From: Thermoleophilaceae bacterium
GTDB taxonomy: Bacteria > Actinomycetota > Thermoleophilia > Solirubrobacterales > Thermoleophilaceae
Direction of reading: 5' to 3'
Assembly: GCA_040901445.1 (NCBI GenBank)
Contig: JBBDYQ010000022.1
Span: forward strand, 62,001 to 126,000
DNA length: 64,000 bases
The position numbers and the translations under genes were made by a program. Under the pieces are notes generated by a model. It had not been told where the DNA came from. It made no database searches and saw only the letters and a list, made by a program, of their open reading frames with translations. Positions 48,298 to 58,675 of this stretch are shown here, piece by piece (the stretch's first letter is position 1; each line of letters starts with the position of its first letter).

Positions 48298-48468
48298 ATG
48301 CAGGTCCTCGTCGTCACCATGGTCGGGCTGGTCTGGTGGATCTGCGCCTGGGCCTTCGGCGTCAAGTCGTTCGACGCCTTCATGCTCACCGTCGGCATGG
48401 TGGTCGTCTCGGCGTCGGTCTACATCTTCAAGCCGTACGTCGACCGCCTGCTCGGCCGCCGTAGCTAG
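48298..48468 (+). CDS. Small two-helix membrane protein
   Basis: A 56-residue protein with two predicted membrane helices: VVTMVGLVWWICAWAFG (about 5-21) and MLTVGMVVVSASVYIF (about 29-44), ending in a short basic tail (RLLGRRS). I do not recognise it. TAGACT at 48282-48287 lies ten bases before the ATG. The end overlaps the convergent phosphofructokinase gene by four bases. Codon use is biased to G/C in third positions across the frame, supporting it as a gene. Confidence 0.65.
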   Translation: MQVLVVTMVGLVWWICAWAFGVKSFDAFMLTVGMVVVSASVYIFKPYVDRLLGRRS

Positions 48469-49493
48469 CCGAAGAACGCCGCGGCCGCCTCGTACTCCTC
48501 GGGCGGCACGGTGCGCAGCGCCGCCACCACCTCGGCCAGCGGCACGAGCTCGATGTGGGTTCCGCGCAACGCGGGCATCGTGCCCCACCTGCTCTCGTTC
48601 GCGGCGTCGATCGCCGCGAGGCCGAGGCGCGTGGCCAGCACGCGGTCGAAGGCCGTGGGGGTGCCGCCGCGCTGCACGTGGCCGAGCACGGTCGCGCGCG
48701 TCTCGAAACCGGTGCGCCCCTCGATCTCGCGCTCGAGCAGCTGGCCGATGCCGCCCAGGCGCTCGTGCCCGAACTCGTCCTTCTCACCCGACACGACCTT
48801 CAGCGTGCCCTCCTTCGGCACCGCGCCCTCGGCCACGACCACGATCGAGAAGTAGCGCCCGCGGGCGTGGCGCCGGCGGATCAGGCGGCAGACCTCGTCG
48901 ATGTCGAAGGGCGTCTCGGGGATGAGGATCACGTCGGCGCCGCCGGCGAGCCCGGAGTGCAGCGCGATCCAGCCCGCGTGGCGTCCCATCACCTCCACCA
49001 CGAGCACGCGATTGTGGCTCTCGGCGGTGGTGTGCAGCCGGTCGATGGCGTCGGTCGCGACCTGGACCGCCGTGTCGAAGCCGAAGGTCATGTCGGTGCC
49101 GCCGAGGTCGTTGTCGATCGTCTTCGGCACCCCCAGCACGGGCAGGCCGGCCTCGTGCAGCCGGTTGGCGGCACCGAGGGTGTCCTCGCCGCCGATGGCG
49201 ATCAGGCCGTCGACGTGCAGGCTGTCGAGCGTCTCGCGGATCCGGTCCAGGCCGCCCTCGTGCTTGAAGGGGTTCGTGCGCGAGGAGCCGAGGATCGTGC
49301 CGCCTCGGGGGAGGATCCCGCGCGTGGACTCGATCGTGAGCTCGGTGTAGGCGGACTCGATCGGGCCGCGCCAGCCGTCGCGGAAGCCGACGATCGCGTG
49401 GCCATAGTGGTCCACGCCCTTGCGCACGACCGCCCGGATGACCGCGTTCAGCCCCGGGCAGTCGCCGCCGCCGGTCAGCACTCCGATGCGCAT
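48465..49493 (-). CDS. pfp: 6-phosphofructokinase, predicted pyrophosphate-dependent
   Basis: A 342-residue PfkA-superfamily enzyme phosphorylating fructose 6-phosphate. It has the GGGDCPGLNAVIRA start, IAIGGEDTLGAANRL and GVPKTIDNDLGGTD with the catalytic Asp127. At the two positions that set donor use, residue 104 is Asp and residue 124 is Lys. In this superfamily Asp104/Lys124 is typical of pyrophosphate-dependent enzymes, whereas ATP enzymes have Gly104. Other motifs (VEVMGRHAGWIAL, LGHVQRGGTPTAFDR) are intact. The reaction would then be reversible, serving glycolysis and gluconeogenesis. Confidence 0.9.
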   Translation of the reverse strand: MRIGVLTGGGDCPGLNAVIRAVVRKGVDHYGHAIVGFRDGWRGPIESAYTELTIESTRGILPRGGTILGSSRTNPFKHEGGLDRIRETLDSLHVDGLIAIGGEDTLGAANRLHEAGLPVLGVPKTIDNDLGGTDMTFGFDTAVQVATDAIDRLHTTAESHNRVLVVEVMGRHAGWIALHSGLAGGADVILIPETPFDIDEVCRLIRRRHARGRYFSIVVVAEGAVPKEGTLKVVSGEKDEFGHERLGGIGQLLEREIEGRTGFETRATVLGHVQRGGTPTAFDRVLATRLGLAAIDAANESRWGTMPALRGTHIELVPLAEVVAALRTVPPEEYEAAAAFFG

Positions 49494-49527
49494 CGGCCGC
49501 GAGGCTAGCGTTCCTAGACTGCCCGCC

Positions 49528-50445
49528 GTGGTCCGCCGCCCCGCCATCGGCTACGCCCTCGCCCTCGCCGCCGCCACCATGTGGTCGCTGAACGGGAGCA
49601 TCGCCCGCGAGCTCCTCGACGACGGCGTGAGCGCCGTCAGGTTGTCCGAGCTGCGCTCCTTCGGCTCCTGGGCCATCCTCGTCGCCGTCCTCGCGGTGGC
49701 GCGCCGCGACCTGCTGCGGGTGGACAGGCGCGAGATCCCCGCGCTCGCGTTCCTCGGCATCGCCGGGCTCGCGCTCGTGCACGCGACGTACTTCATCGCG
49801 ATCGACCGGCTGCAGATCGGGGTGGCCCTCACGATCCAGTACCTCGCGCCGCTGCTCATCCTCGTCTGGCTGCGCGTCGTGCACGGGCGCCGGGTGGCGC
49901 CGAGCCTGTGGGGCGCGGTCGCCCTGTCGGTTGCGGGCTGCTTCCTGGTGGTGCGGGCCTTCGACGCCGACGGGCTCGACGGGCTGGGCGTGGCCGCCGC
50001 CCTCGCGGCGGCGGTCACCTTCGCGATCTACGTGGTCGGCGCCGAGCGCGCCGGCCACAAGCACCAGCCCGTCACGACGCTCGTGTGGTCGTTCGGGTTC
50101 GCGAGCCTGTTCTGGGCGGTCACGGCCCCCTGGTGGAGCTTTCCGTTCGCCGAGTTCGGCTCGGCCGGCGCCGTCGCGCTCGGCCTCGGCGTGGTCGTGA
50201 TCGGCACGCTGCTGCCGTTCATCTGCATGGTCGCGGCCCTGCGCCACATCCCCGGTCCGCGGGCGGCCATCGTCTCGACGCTCGAGCCGGTGCTCGCCGC
50301 GCTGTTCGCCTGGGTCATCCACGACGAGGCGCTGGCCGCCGTGCAGATCGCCGGCGGGGCCCTCGTCCTGGGGGCCGTGGTGTGGGTGCAGTCGCATCGC
50401 CCCGACCTCGAGGCGGAGTCCGCCCCGCTGCGCGAGGCGCGCTAG
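49528..50445 (+). CDS. EamA/DMT-family transporter
   Basis: A 305-residue DMT-superfamily exporter with ten membrane helices in two EamA halves. The first helix has YALALAAATMWSLNGSIARE, helix 4 YLAPLLILVWLR, and the second half includes GPRAAIVSTLEPVLAALFAW. The substrate is unknown. The GTG follows TAGACT (49515-49520) by seven bases. It is divergent from the phosphofructokinase and overlaps a small membrane protein gene on the other strand at its end. Confidence 0.88.
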   Translation: MVRRPAIGYALALAAATMWSLNGSIARELLDDGVSAVRLSELRSFGSWAILVAVLAVARRDLLRVDRREIPALAFLGIAGLALVHATYFIAIDRLQIGVALTIQYLAPLLILVWLRVVHGRRVAPSLWGAVALSVAGCFLVVRAFDADGLDGLGVAAALAAAVTFAIYVVGAERAGHKHQPVTTLVWSFGFASLFWAVTAPWWSFPFAEFGSAGAVALGLGVVVIGTLLPFICMVAALRHIPGPRAAIVSTLEPVLAALFAWVIHDEALAAVQIAGGALVLGAVVWVQSHRPDLEAESAPLREAR

Positions 50446-50630
50446 CCCTGGCGGCGGAGCAGGCGGCTGAGCGCCTGCACGCCCGTCTCGACGACGAGCG
50501 CGAGCGCGGCGAGGATGACGAACCAGACGAGCACCACGGCGAGGATGATGACCATGTCGGCGCCGCCCATCGCGAGCAGGACGAGCGCGACCAAGGCCGC
50601 GAGGAGGATGGTGACGATCAAGCCCGGCAT
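50442..50630 (-). CDS. Small two-helix membrane protein
   Basis: A 62-residue hydrophobic protein with two predicted membrane helices: LIVTILLAALVALVLLAMGG (about 4-23) and IILAVVLVWFVILAALALVV (about 28-47), and a basic end (SRLLRRQG). I do not recognise a family. It starts with ATG at 50630, divergent from livK by about 115 bases, and its stop overlaps the convergent DMT gene by four bases. A role is unknown. Confidence 0.6.
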   Translation of the reverse strand: MPGLIVTILLAALVALVLLAMGGADMVIILAVVLVWFVILAALALVVETGVQALSRLLRRQG

Positions 50631-50700
50631 CCGCCGCGAAGACTAGACGAAGCCCCGGTTAAGCCGGGCACCCCGTTTGCGCGTTCTCCGACCCCGGGTT

Positions 50701-50742
50701 TAGGATGCCGCCCAGTTCGCCTTTTCCTACTAGGAGGGATTT
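50701..50742 (+). promoter_or_regulatory. Promoter and ribosome binding site of livK
   Basis: TAGGAT at 50701-50706 is a -10 candidate. The leader then contains AGGAGGG (50733-50739) six bases before the TTG at 50746. This full Shine-Dalgarno site decides the TTG start and contrasts with the many start codons in the window that lack one. Confidence 0.55.
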
Positions 50743-50745
50743 CTC

Positions 50746-52005
50746 TTGCGAGCACGTTGGTTGGCAGTTCTCAGCTGCCTCTTCGCTGCTCTCGCGCTCG
50801 GGGTCGCCGCTTGTGGCGACGACGACGACGACGAGGGTGGCCAGGGCGGCGACGGGGGCGGATCGGTAACGGTCTACTCCAGCCTGCCGCTCCAGGGCGC
50901 TTCACGCCCGCAGACGACGGCGATGGTCCAGGGCATCGAGCTCGCCCTGCAGCAGGCCAACAACCAGGCCGGCGACGTCACCGTCAACTATGAGTCGCTC
51001 GACGACTCCACCGCGCAGGCTGGTACCTGGACGCCGGAGGCCACGTCGGCCAACGCGCGCAGGGCTGCCCAGGACGAGTCGGCGGTGGCCTACATCGGCG
51101 AGTTCAACTCGGGGGCGAGTGCAGTCTCGATCCCGATCCTGAACGAAGCCGGCCTCGCCCAGGTCAGCCCGGCGAACACCGCCGTGGGCCTGACCACGGA
51201 CGAGCCGGGCGCCGACGAGGGCGAGCCGGACAAGTACTACCCGACGGGCGAGCGCCACTACGCGCGCATCGTCCCGAAGGACACGATCCAGGGCGCCGCA
51301 CTCGCGACCGTCATGAAGGAGGACGGCTGCACGTCCATCGGCATCCTCCACGACAAGGAGGTCTACGGCGCGGGTCTCGCTCGCAACATCGCGGGCAGCG
51401 CCGAGGAGCAGGACCTGGAGGTGGCGGTCAACACGGGCATCGACCCGAAGGCGGCCAACTTCCGTTCCGTGGCGGCCGACCTCCGCAGCGGGGGCGTCGA
51501 CTGCTTCGTGTTCAGCGGCATCACCGCCAACGGCGCGGTGCAGCTGTACAAGGACGTCGAGGCCGCGCTGCCGGACGCGCAGCTCTACGGCCCCGACGGC
51601 GTGGCCGAGTCGGGCTTCGCCGACCCGGAGGAGGGCGGCATCCCGGCCGACGTCGCGGAGAAGGTGAAGGTCTCGGTGGCCACGCTGTCGCCGGACGAGT
51701 ACCCGCCGGAGGGCCAGGAGTTCTTCTCGACGTTCGAGGAGGAGTACGGCGAGCCCAACCCGGATCCGTACGCCATCTACGGCTACGAGGCGATGACCCT
51801 GGTCCTCGACGTGCTGGAGCGCGCCGAGGATCCGACCGATCGCGCGTCCGTCATCGAGGCCCTGTTCAGCACGCAGGGCCGCGAGTCGGTGCTAGGCACC
51901 TACGACATCGACGAGAACGGTGACACGACGCTCACGGACTACGGCATCTACACGATCGCGGACGGCGAGCTCGTCTTCGATCAGACGATTCAGGCCGCGG
52001 GCTAG
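50746..52005 (+). CDS. livK: Branched-chain amino acid ABC transporter, substrate-binding lipoprotein
   Basis: A 419-residue periplasmic-type binding protein of the LIV family, anchored as a lipoprotein: signal peptide with lipobox LGVAAC (Cys23), then a poly-Asp and Gly linker. The ligand-binding fold has VTVYSSLPLQGASRPQTTAM, AYIGEFNSGASAVSIPILNE and GYEAMTLVLDVLERA. It starts with TTG at 50746 behind AGGAGGG. It heads the livKHMGF cluster, which would import leucine, isoleucine, valine or related amides; the ligand is inferred from family and context. Confidence 0.93.
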   Translation: MRARWLAVLSCLFAALALGVAACGDDDDDEGGQGGDGGGSVTVYSSLPLQGASRPQTTAMVQGIELALQQANNQAGDVTVNYESLDDSTAQAGTWTPEATSANARRAAQDESAVAYIGEFNSGASAVSIPILNEAGLAQVSPANTAVGLTTDEPGADEGEPDKYYPTGERHYARIVPKDTIQGAALATVMKEDGCTSIGILHDKEVYGAGLARNIAGSAEEQDLEVAVNTGIDPKAANFRSVAADLRSGGVDCFVFSGITANGAVQLYKDVEAALPDAQLYGPDGVAESGFADPEEGGIPADVAEKVKVSVATLSPDEYPPEGQEFFSTFEEEYGEPNPDPYAIYGYEAMTLVLDVLERAEDPTDRASVIEALFSTQGRESVLGTYDIDENGDTTLTDYGIYTIADGELVFDQTIQAAG

Positions 52006-52027
52006 GGCCCAACGCCCGATTCCGACC

Positions 52028-52057
52028 ATGGGCGGGCTGCTTCGGCAGCCCGCCCAT
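52028..52057 (+). terminator. UUCG hairpin between livK and livH
   Basis: ATGGGCGGGCTGC (52028-52040), loop TTCG, and GCAGCCCGCCCAT (52045-52057) form a perfect 13-bp stem capped by a very stable UUCG tetraloop, just after livK. It probably terminates part of the transcription or protects the livK message so that binding protein exceeds permease. Confidence 0.75.
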
Positions 52058-52069
52058 AGGTCTGATTCA

Positions 52070-52102
52070 ATGACCACGCTTCTCGGAGGAAGTGCCGCCT
52101 AG
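52070..52102 (+). CDS. Possible 10-residue leader ORF abutting livH
   Basis: ATG at 52070 opens a ten-codon frame (MTTLLGGSAA) whose TAG is directly followed by the livH TTG start. GGAGGA, the only good ribosome binding sequence for livH, lies inside this frame. It may couple translation of livH to that of the leader, or be chance. Confidence 0.25.
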   Translation: MTTLLGGSAA

Positions 52103-53170
52103 TTGGAAGCTGCCACCACCACTGCCGCCAAGCCCGCGGCGCCGGCCCCCGTGGCCGTCGCCCGTGACTTTCTCGCAAAGTACGGGCTGATCATCTTCCT
52201 CCTTGCGATGCCGATCGCCTTCGGCATCCGGGACCTCAGCGCCGAGGGGGACCTGTCGCGTCTCGGCAACAACCTCGTCGACGGGGTCTCCAACGGGGCG
52301 ATCTGGGCGCTCGTGGCGCTCGGCTACACGCTCGTCTACGGGATCATCGAGCTGATCAACTTCGCTCACGGCGACGTGTTCATGCTCGGCTCGTTCGTCT
52401 CCGTCGGCCTCTGGGGCACCTTCGCGCTCACCGTGGCCACCGGCGCGCTCGGCCTTGTCGTGGGCCTCGTCGTCACGCTGTTCGTGGCCATGATCGCCAC
52501 CGGCGCGCTCAACGTGATGATCGAGCGGGTCGCATATCGGCCCCTGCGCAACGCGCCCAAGCTCGCCCCGCTCATCACCGCCGTCGGCTTCTCCTTCATC
52601 CTGCAGAACGTCGGCCTGCTCTGGCTCGGCGGCTCGCCGGAAGGCGTCACGGACCTGATCGAGTCACAGGACCGGTTCTTCGAGGTCGGCGGGGTGGTCA
52701 TCACCAACGGCGACGCGCTGGCCTTCACCGCCACCATCCCGCTCGTGCTCGGCCTGACCACGTTCATCGCCCGCAGCCGCATCGGCAAGGCGATGCGGGC
52801 CACCGCGCAGGATCCCGAGGCGGCGCGCCTGATGGGCATCAACGTGGACACCACGATCTCGTTCACGTTCCTGCTCGGCGGCCTGATGGCCGGCGCCGCG
52901 GGGCTGATCTACGCCCTCTACCAGACCACCGTCTGGTACTTCCAGGGCTTCCAGGCGGGCCTGATCGCGTTCACCGCCGCGGTGATGGGGGGCATCGGCA
53001 ACCTGCGCGGGGCCGTGCTCGGCGGCCTGATCATCGGCTGCATCCAGCAGATGTCGGACAACCGCATCGGCGGCCAGTGGACCAACGCCGTCGTGTTCGG
53101 CTACCTGGTGATCATCATGGTCTTCCGGCCTCAGGGGCTCCTCGGCGAGGAGACACGGGAAGCCGGATGA
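52103..53170 (+). CDS. livH: Branched-chain amino acid ABC transporter permease LivH
   Basis: A 355-residue permease. An Ala/Pro-rich N-terminal extension precedes the first helix (YGLIIFLLAMPIAFG). The LivH core follows with NLVDGVSNGAIWALVALGYT, YGIIELINFAHGDVFMLGSF, MIERVAYRPLRNAPKLAPLI, and the EAA-like loop RATAQDPEAARLMGINVD. The TTG at 52103 is the upstream start with GGAGGA 13 bases away; a GTG in the extension is possible. It overlaps livM. Confidence 0.92.
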   Translation: MEAATTTAAKPAAPAPVAVARDFLAKYGLIIFLLAMPIAFGIRDLSAEGDLSRLGNNLVDGVSNGAIWALVALGYTLVYGIIELINFAHGDVFMLGSFVSVGLWGTFALTVATGALGLVVGLVVTLFVAMIATGALNVMIERVAYRPLRNAPKLAPLITAVGFSFILQNVGLLWLGGSPEGVTDLIESQDRFFEVGGVVITNGDALAFTATIPLVLGLTTFIARSRIGKAMRATAQDPEAARLMGINVDTTISFTFLLGGLMAGAAGLIYALYQTTVWYFQGFQAGLIAFTAAVMGGIGNLRGAVLGGLIIGCIQQMSDNRIGGQWTNAVVFGYLVIIMVFRPQGLLGEETREAG

Positions 53171-54426
53171 GCGCCGTAGCCGGCCGTCTGCGTGCGGTCC
53201 CGCACGCTCAGAAGCTCCTCGCCACGGCCGCGATCCTCGTGGCCGTCCTGGTCCCGTTCTACTTCGGGAAGGGCTCCCCGCAGATCGACGACGCCACGCT
53301 CGCCATGGCCTACATCGGCATGGCGCTGGGGCTCAACCTCATCGTCGGCTTCGCGGGGCTGCTGGACCTGGGCTACGTGGCGTTCTTCGCCATCGGGGCG
53401 TTCACCATGGGCTGGCTCGGCTCGGGCTTCTTCTCCCAGGCCGGGGGCGAGGGCGTGCACGTCCTGGTCTCGGAGCCGGCGTCCAACCTGCCCGGCATCC
53501 ACATGAACTTCCTGGTGGTGATCGTGTTCGCGATCATCTTCACCACGATCGCGGGCATGCTGATCGGGTTGCCCACGCTGCGCCTGCGGGGCGACTACAT
53601 CGCGATCGTCACGCTGGCCTTCGGCGAGATCATCGGCCGGGTGGCCATCAACGGCGACGAGCTGCGCATCGGCGGGATCTGGGACGCCACCATCGCCAAG
53701 CTGCCGTTCTTCGAGCCGATCGGCTCGGCGGCCACGCTCACCGGAGGGCGGCGCGGCATCACGCCCGTCGACAAGGTGGACCTGCCGTTCGTCGAGCGCT
53801 TCGTGGCGCTCGACCTGCGCCCTTGGTACTTCCTGGCGCTGGCCATCGTGCTCATCGCCCTGTTCGTCAACTTCCGGCTGCGCGACTCGCGCCTGGGCCG
53901 TGCCTGGATCGCGCTGCGCGAGGACGAGGTGGCGGCGGCCAGCATGGGCGTGCCGCTGGTCAAGACCAAGCTCCTGGCCTACGGCACGGGTGCGGCGTTC
54001 GGCGGCGCATCCGGCGCGTTCCTGGCCTCGTACCTCAACACGGTGAACGCCGACCAGTTCCAGTTCTCGTTCTCCATCTTCATCCTGGGCATGGTCATCC
54101 TCGGCGGCCTCGGCTCGATCTGGGGCGTCGTCGTGGGCGCCATCGCGCTGTCACTGCTCAACAACTACTTCATCCCCGACGTCTTCAACACCTGGCCGGA
54201 GAAGGTCGGGCTCGACTTCGACCTCAGCCAGCTCAGCTTCGGCATCTTCGGGTTCCTGCTCGTGATCATGATGGTGCTGCGGCCCGAGGGCCTGATACCC
54301 GAGCGAAGGCGTCAGCTCGAGCTGGAGGAGGGCATCGGCGCGGGCGCCACCGCGGGGGCCGGGCCGACGCTCGAGGGCGGCACCGGCAAGCACGGCGAGG
54401 ACGTGTACGAGACGCGGCGTGACTGA
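53167..54426 (+). CDS. livM: Branched-chain amino acid ABC transporter permease LivM
   Basis: A 419-residue permease with about ten helices. LivM features: YIGMALGLNLIVGFAGLLDL, GYVAFFAIGAFTMGWL, LPTLRLRGDYIAIVTLAFGE, and the ATPase-contact loop DSRLGRAWIALREDEVAAAS. The C-terminus is a hydrophilic Gly/Ala-rich tail of about 45 residues. It forms the membrane pore with LivH. ATG overlaps the livH stop, and its end overlaps livG by eight bases. Confidence 0.93.
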   Translation: MSAVAGRLRAVPHAQKLLATAAILVAVLVPFYFGKGSPQIDDATLAMAYIGMALGLNLIVGFAGLLDLGYVAFFAIGAFTMGWLGSGFFSQAGGEGVHVLVSEPASNLPGIHMNFLVVIVFAIIFTTIAGMLIGLPTLRLRGDYIAIVTLAFGEIIGRVAINGDELRIGGIWDATIAKLPFFEPIGSAATLTGGRRGITPVDKVDLPFVERFVALDLRPWYFLALAIVLIALFVNFRLRDSRLGRAWIALREDEVAAASMGVPLVKTKLLAYGTGAAFGGASGAFLASYLNTVNADQFQFSFSIFILGMVILGGLGSIWGVVVGAIALSLLNNYFIPDVFNTWPEKVGLDFDLSQLSFGIFGFLLVIMMVLRPEGLIPERRRQLELEEGIGAGATAGAGPTLEGGTGKHGEDVYETRRD

Positions 54427-55269
54427 CGTGGCCGACACCTCGCCGGACGTCCCGGCCGATCCCGGCGGCAACGGGCAACCGGCGATCCTGAGGGCCCAGG
54501 GGGTGCAGAAGGTCTTCGGCGGGCTCGTGGCCGTGGAGGAGGTGGACTTCGCGATCCCCGAGCGCTCTATCGTCTCGATCATCGGGCCCAACGGCGCGGG
54601 CAAGACCACTTTCTTCAACATGCTCACGGGCCTCTACAGGCCCACGCGCGGACGGGTCCATTTCCGCGAGCGCGACATCACCGCCAGGCGCCCGGACAAG
54701 ATCATGAAGCTGGGCGTGGCGCGCACGTTCCAGAACATCCGCCTGTTCGCCACGATGTCGGCCACCGAGAATGTGATGATCGGCCAGCACACCCGCATGC
54801 GCGCCGGGCTGTTCGGCTCGATCCTGCGGCCGCCGTGGGTGGTCGCGGAGGAGCGCGAGGTGCGCGAGAAGGCGCGCGAGACGCTGGCCTACGTGGGGCT
54901 GCAGTCCGCGTCCTTCGACCAGATGGCGGCCAACCTCTCCTACGGCGACCAGCGCCGGGTGGAGATCGCCCGCGCCCTGGCGTCGGACCCCGAGCTGCTC
55001 CTGCTCGACGAGCCCACGGCCGGCATGAACCCGCAGGAGTCGGCCGCGCTCACGGACTTCATGCGCCGGCTGTGCGACGAGCGCGGCCTCACGATCCTGC
55101 TGATCGAACACGACATGAAGGTGGTCATGGGGGTATCGGAGCGCATCACCGTGTTCGACCATGGCGTGAAGATCGCCGAGGGCAGCCCGCAGGAGGTGCG
55201 CCAGGACCCCAAGGTCGTGGAGGCCTACCTCGGCACCCAGAGCGGCGAGCACGACGAGGAGGGCTCCTG

Positions 55270-55270
<1 letters not shown>
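54419..55270 (+). CDS. livG: Branched-chain amino acid ABC transporter ATPase LivG
   Basis: A 283-residue ABC ATPase. Walker A is IGPNGAGKTTFFNMLTG, the Q-loop is in GVARTFQNIRLF, the ABC signature is the variant LSYGDQRRVEIARAL, typical of LivG, Walker B is LLLLDEPTAGMNP, and the switch is LIEHDMKVVMG. The GTG at 54419 lies inside livM. It works with LivF to drive import. Confidence 0.95.
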
Positions 55271-55973
<703 letters not shown>

Positions 55974-55977
<4 letters not shown>

Positions 55978-56249
55978 CCGTCATCGCCCTCATCGGCTCC
56001 AACGCCCTGTTGCTCACGTACGCGTGGCTGCTGTCGGCGATCGTGGCCTCCTATCTGTCCAACCGGAAGGGATATGGGGAGCGCTGGGGCCTGGCGGCCG
56101 GCATGCTGCTCACCGTGGCCGGCGTGCTCATCTGGCTCGTGGTACCCGCTCGGCGCGACTCGCGCTGGAAGCTCCAGGGCCCGCTGCCATGGCAGAAGGG
56201 CACCGGCAAGACGGTGGCCGAGGCGCGCGCCGAGCACGACCCGGAATAG
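55974..56249 (+). CDS. Small membrane protein linked to the liv operon
   Basis: A 91-residue protein with two predicted membrane helices (about residues 8-28, ALLLTYAWLLSAIVASYL, and 38-58, LAAGMLLTVAGVLIWLVVPA) and a charged cytoplasmic tail (RRDSRWKLQGPLPWQKGTGK). I do not recognise a family. The ATG overlaps the livF stop by four bases, so it is translated with the transporter and might be an accessory subunit. Confidence 0.7.
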
Positions 56250-57164
56250 CTACGAGCCGGTGGCCGCCCGCAGCGCCTCTTCGAGGTCCGGCCGGCGGAA
56301 CTCGTAGCCCAGCTCGGTCAGTCGCCTGGGCACCATGCGCACGCCCGTGGTCACGATCAGGGCCATCTCGCCGTAGAGCAGCTTCAGCGCCAGCGCGGGG
56401 ACGGGCGCCACGGCGGGCCGGCCCAGCACCCGGCCGAGCGCCTTGGACAGCTCGCGGTTCGTGACGGGCTCGGGCGCCGCCACGTTCACCGGGCCGGAGG
56501 CGGCGGCCGTGTCGAGGCAGAGCAGCTGCGCGCCCGCCACGTCGTCGGCGTGCGCCCACGGGACGTACTGGCGCCCGCCCGCCACCGGCCCGCCCACGCC
56601 CAGCTTGAACGGGGGCAGCATCTTCTCGAGCGCGCCGCCGCCCTCCGACAGCACCACGCCGGTGCGGGTGGTGACCACGCGCAGGCCGAGCTCCTCCGCC
56701 TTGCGGGCCTCGGCCTCCCAGTCCTCGACCACGGCGGCGAGGAAATCGTCCCCGGCGGGCCCCGACTCGTCCACGGGCTCGTCGCCGCGGGCCCCGTAGT
56801 AGCCGCTCCCCGATTGGGACACGAGCACTCGCGGGCGTGGCTGCGCCGCCCGCAGGCCGGCCACGAGGTTGCGCGTGCCCGCCACCCGCGACTCGCGGAT
56901 CTCGCGCCGGGCGCGCTCGGTCCAGCGCTGGGCCACGGTCTCGCCTAGCAGGTGCACCACGCCGTCGGCGCCCGACAGCGCCTCGGCGGGCGCCGGCTCG
57001 TCGCTCGGCGCGCGCCACTCGGCAGTCTCCACGCCATCGGGCAGCGCGGCGCCTGCCCGCTCGGCGTCGCGCGACAGCGCCACCACCTCGTCTCCCCGGT
57101 CCAGCAGCTCGGCCACCAGCGCGCGGCCGAGCATCCCGGTCGCTCCCGTGACGGCGACCCTCAC
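56250..57164 (-). CDS. TIGR01777-family NAD(P)-dependent epimerase/dehydratase
   Basis: A 304-residue Rossmann-fold protein of the TIGR01777 (YfcH/SDR39U1-like) group. It has the VTGATGMLGRALVAELLDRG nucleotide site, VHLLGETVAQRWTERARREI, SRVAGTRNLVAGLR, SQSGSGYYGARGDEPVDE and a DUF1731-like C-terminus (MVPRRLTELGYEFRRPDLEE). The biochemical role of the group is unknown, although homologues are linked to cell division or sugar-nucleotide metabolism. The GTG at 57164 gives the expected N-terminus. Confidence 0.88.
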   Translation of the reverse strand: MRVAVTGATGMLGRALVAELLDRGDEVVALSRDAERAGAALPDGVETAEWRAPSDEPAPAEALSGADGVVHLLGETVAQRWTERARREIRESRVAGTRNLVAGLRAAQPRPRVLVSQSGSGYYGARGDEPVDESGPAGDDFLAAVVEDWEAEARKAEELGLRVVTTRTGVVLSEGGGALEKMLPPFKLGVGGPVAGGRQYVPWAHADDVAGAQLLCLDTAAASGPVNVAAPEPVTNRELSKALGRVLGRPAVAPVPALALKLLYGEMALIVTTGVRMVPRRLTELGYEFRRPDLEEALRAATGS

Positions 57165-57178
57165 GCCGGGGGCCGCCT

Positions 57179-58627
<1,449 letters not shown>

Positions 58628-58662
58628 GCGGGGCGCAGATCATAGGGCCGGCGCCGCCTCAC

Positions 58663-58668
58663 TACGAT
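58663..58668 (+). promoter_or_regulatory. -10 element of polA
   Basis: TACGAT lies seven bases before the polA GTG with no Shine-Dalgarno sequence between them, one of the clearest examples of the leaderless arrangement in this window. Confidence 0.45.
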
Positions 58669-58675
58669 CCGCCCG

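Noticed and set aside
50650-50670. GCCCCGG/CCGGGC pairing before livK as a terminator
   Set aside because: The stem has a bulge and few pairs; it is not distinguishable from chance at this GC content.
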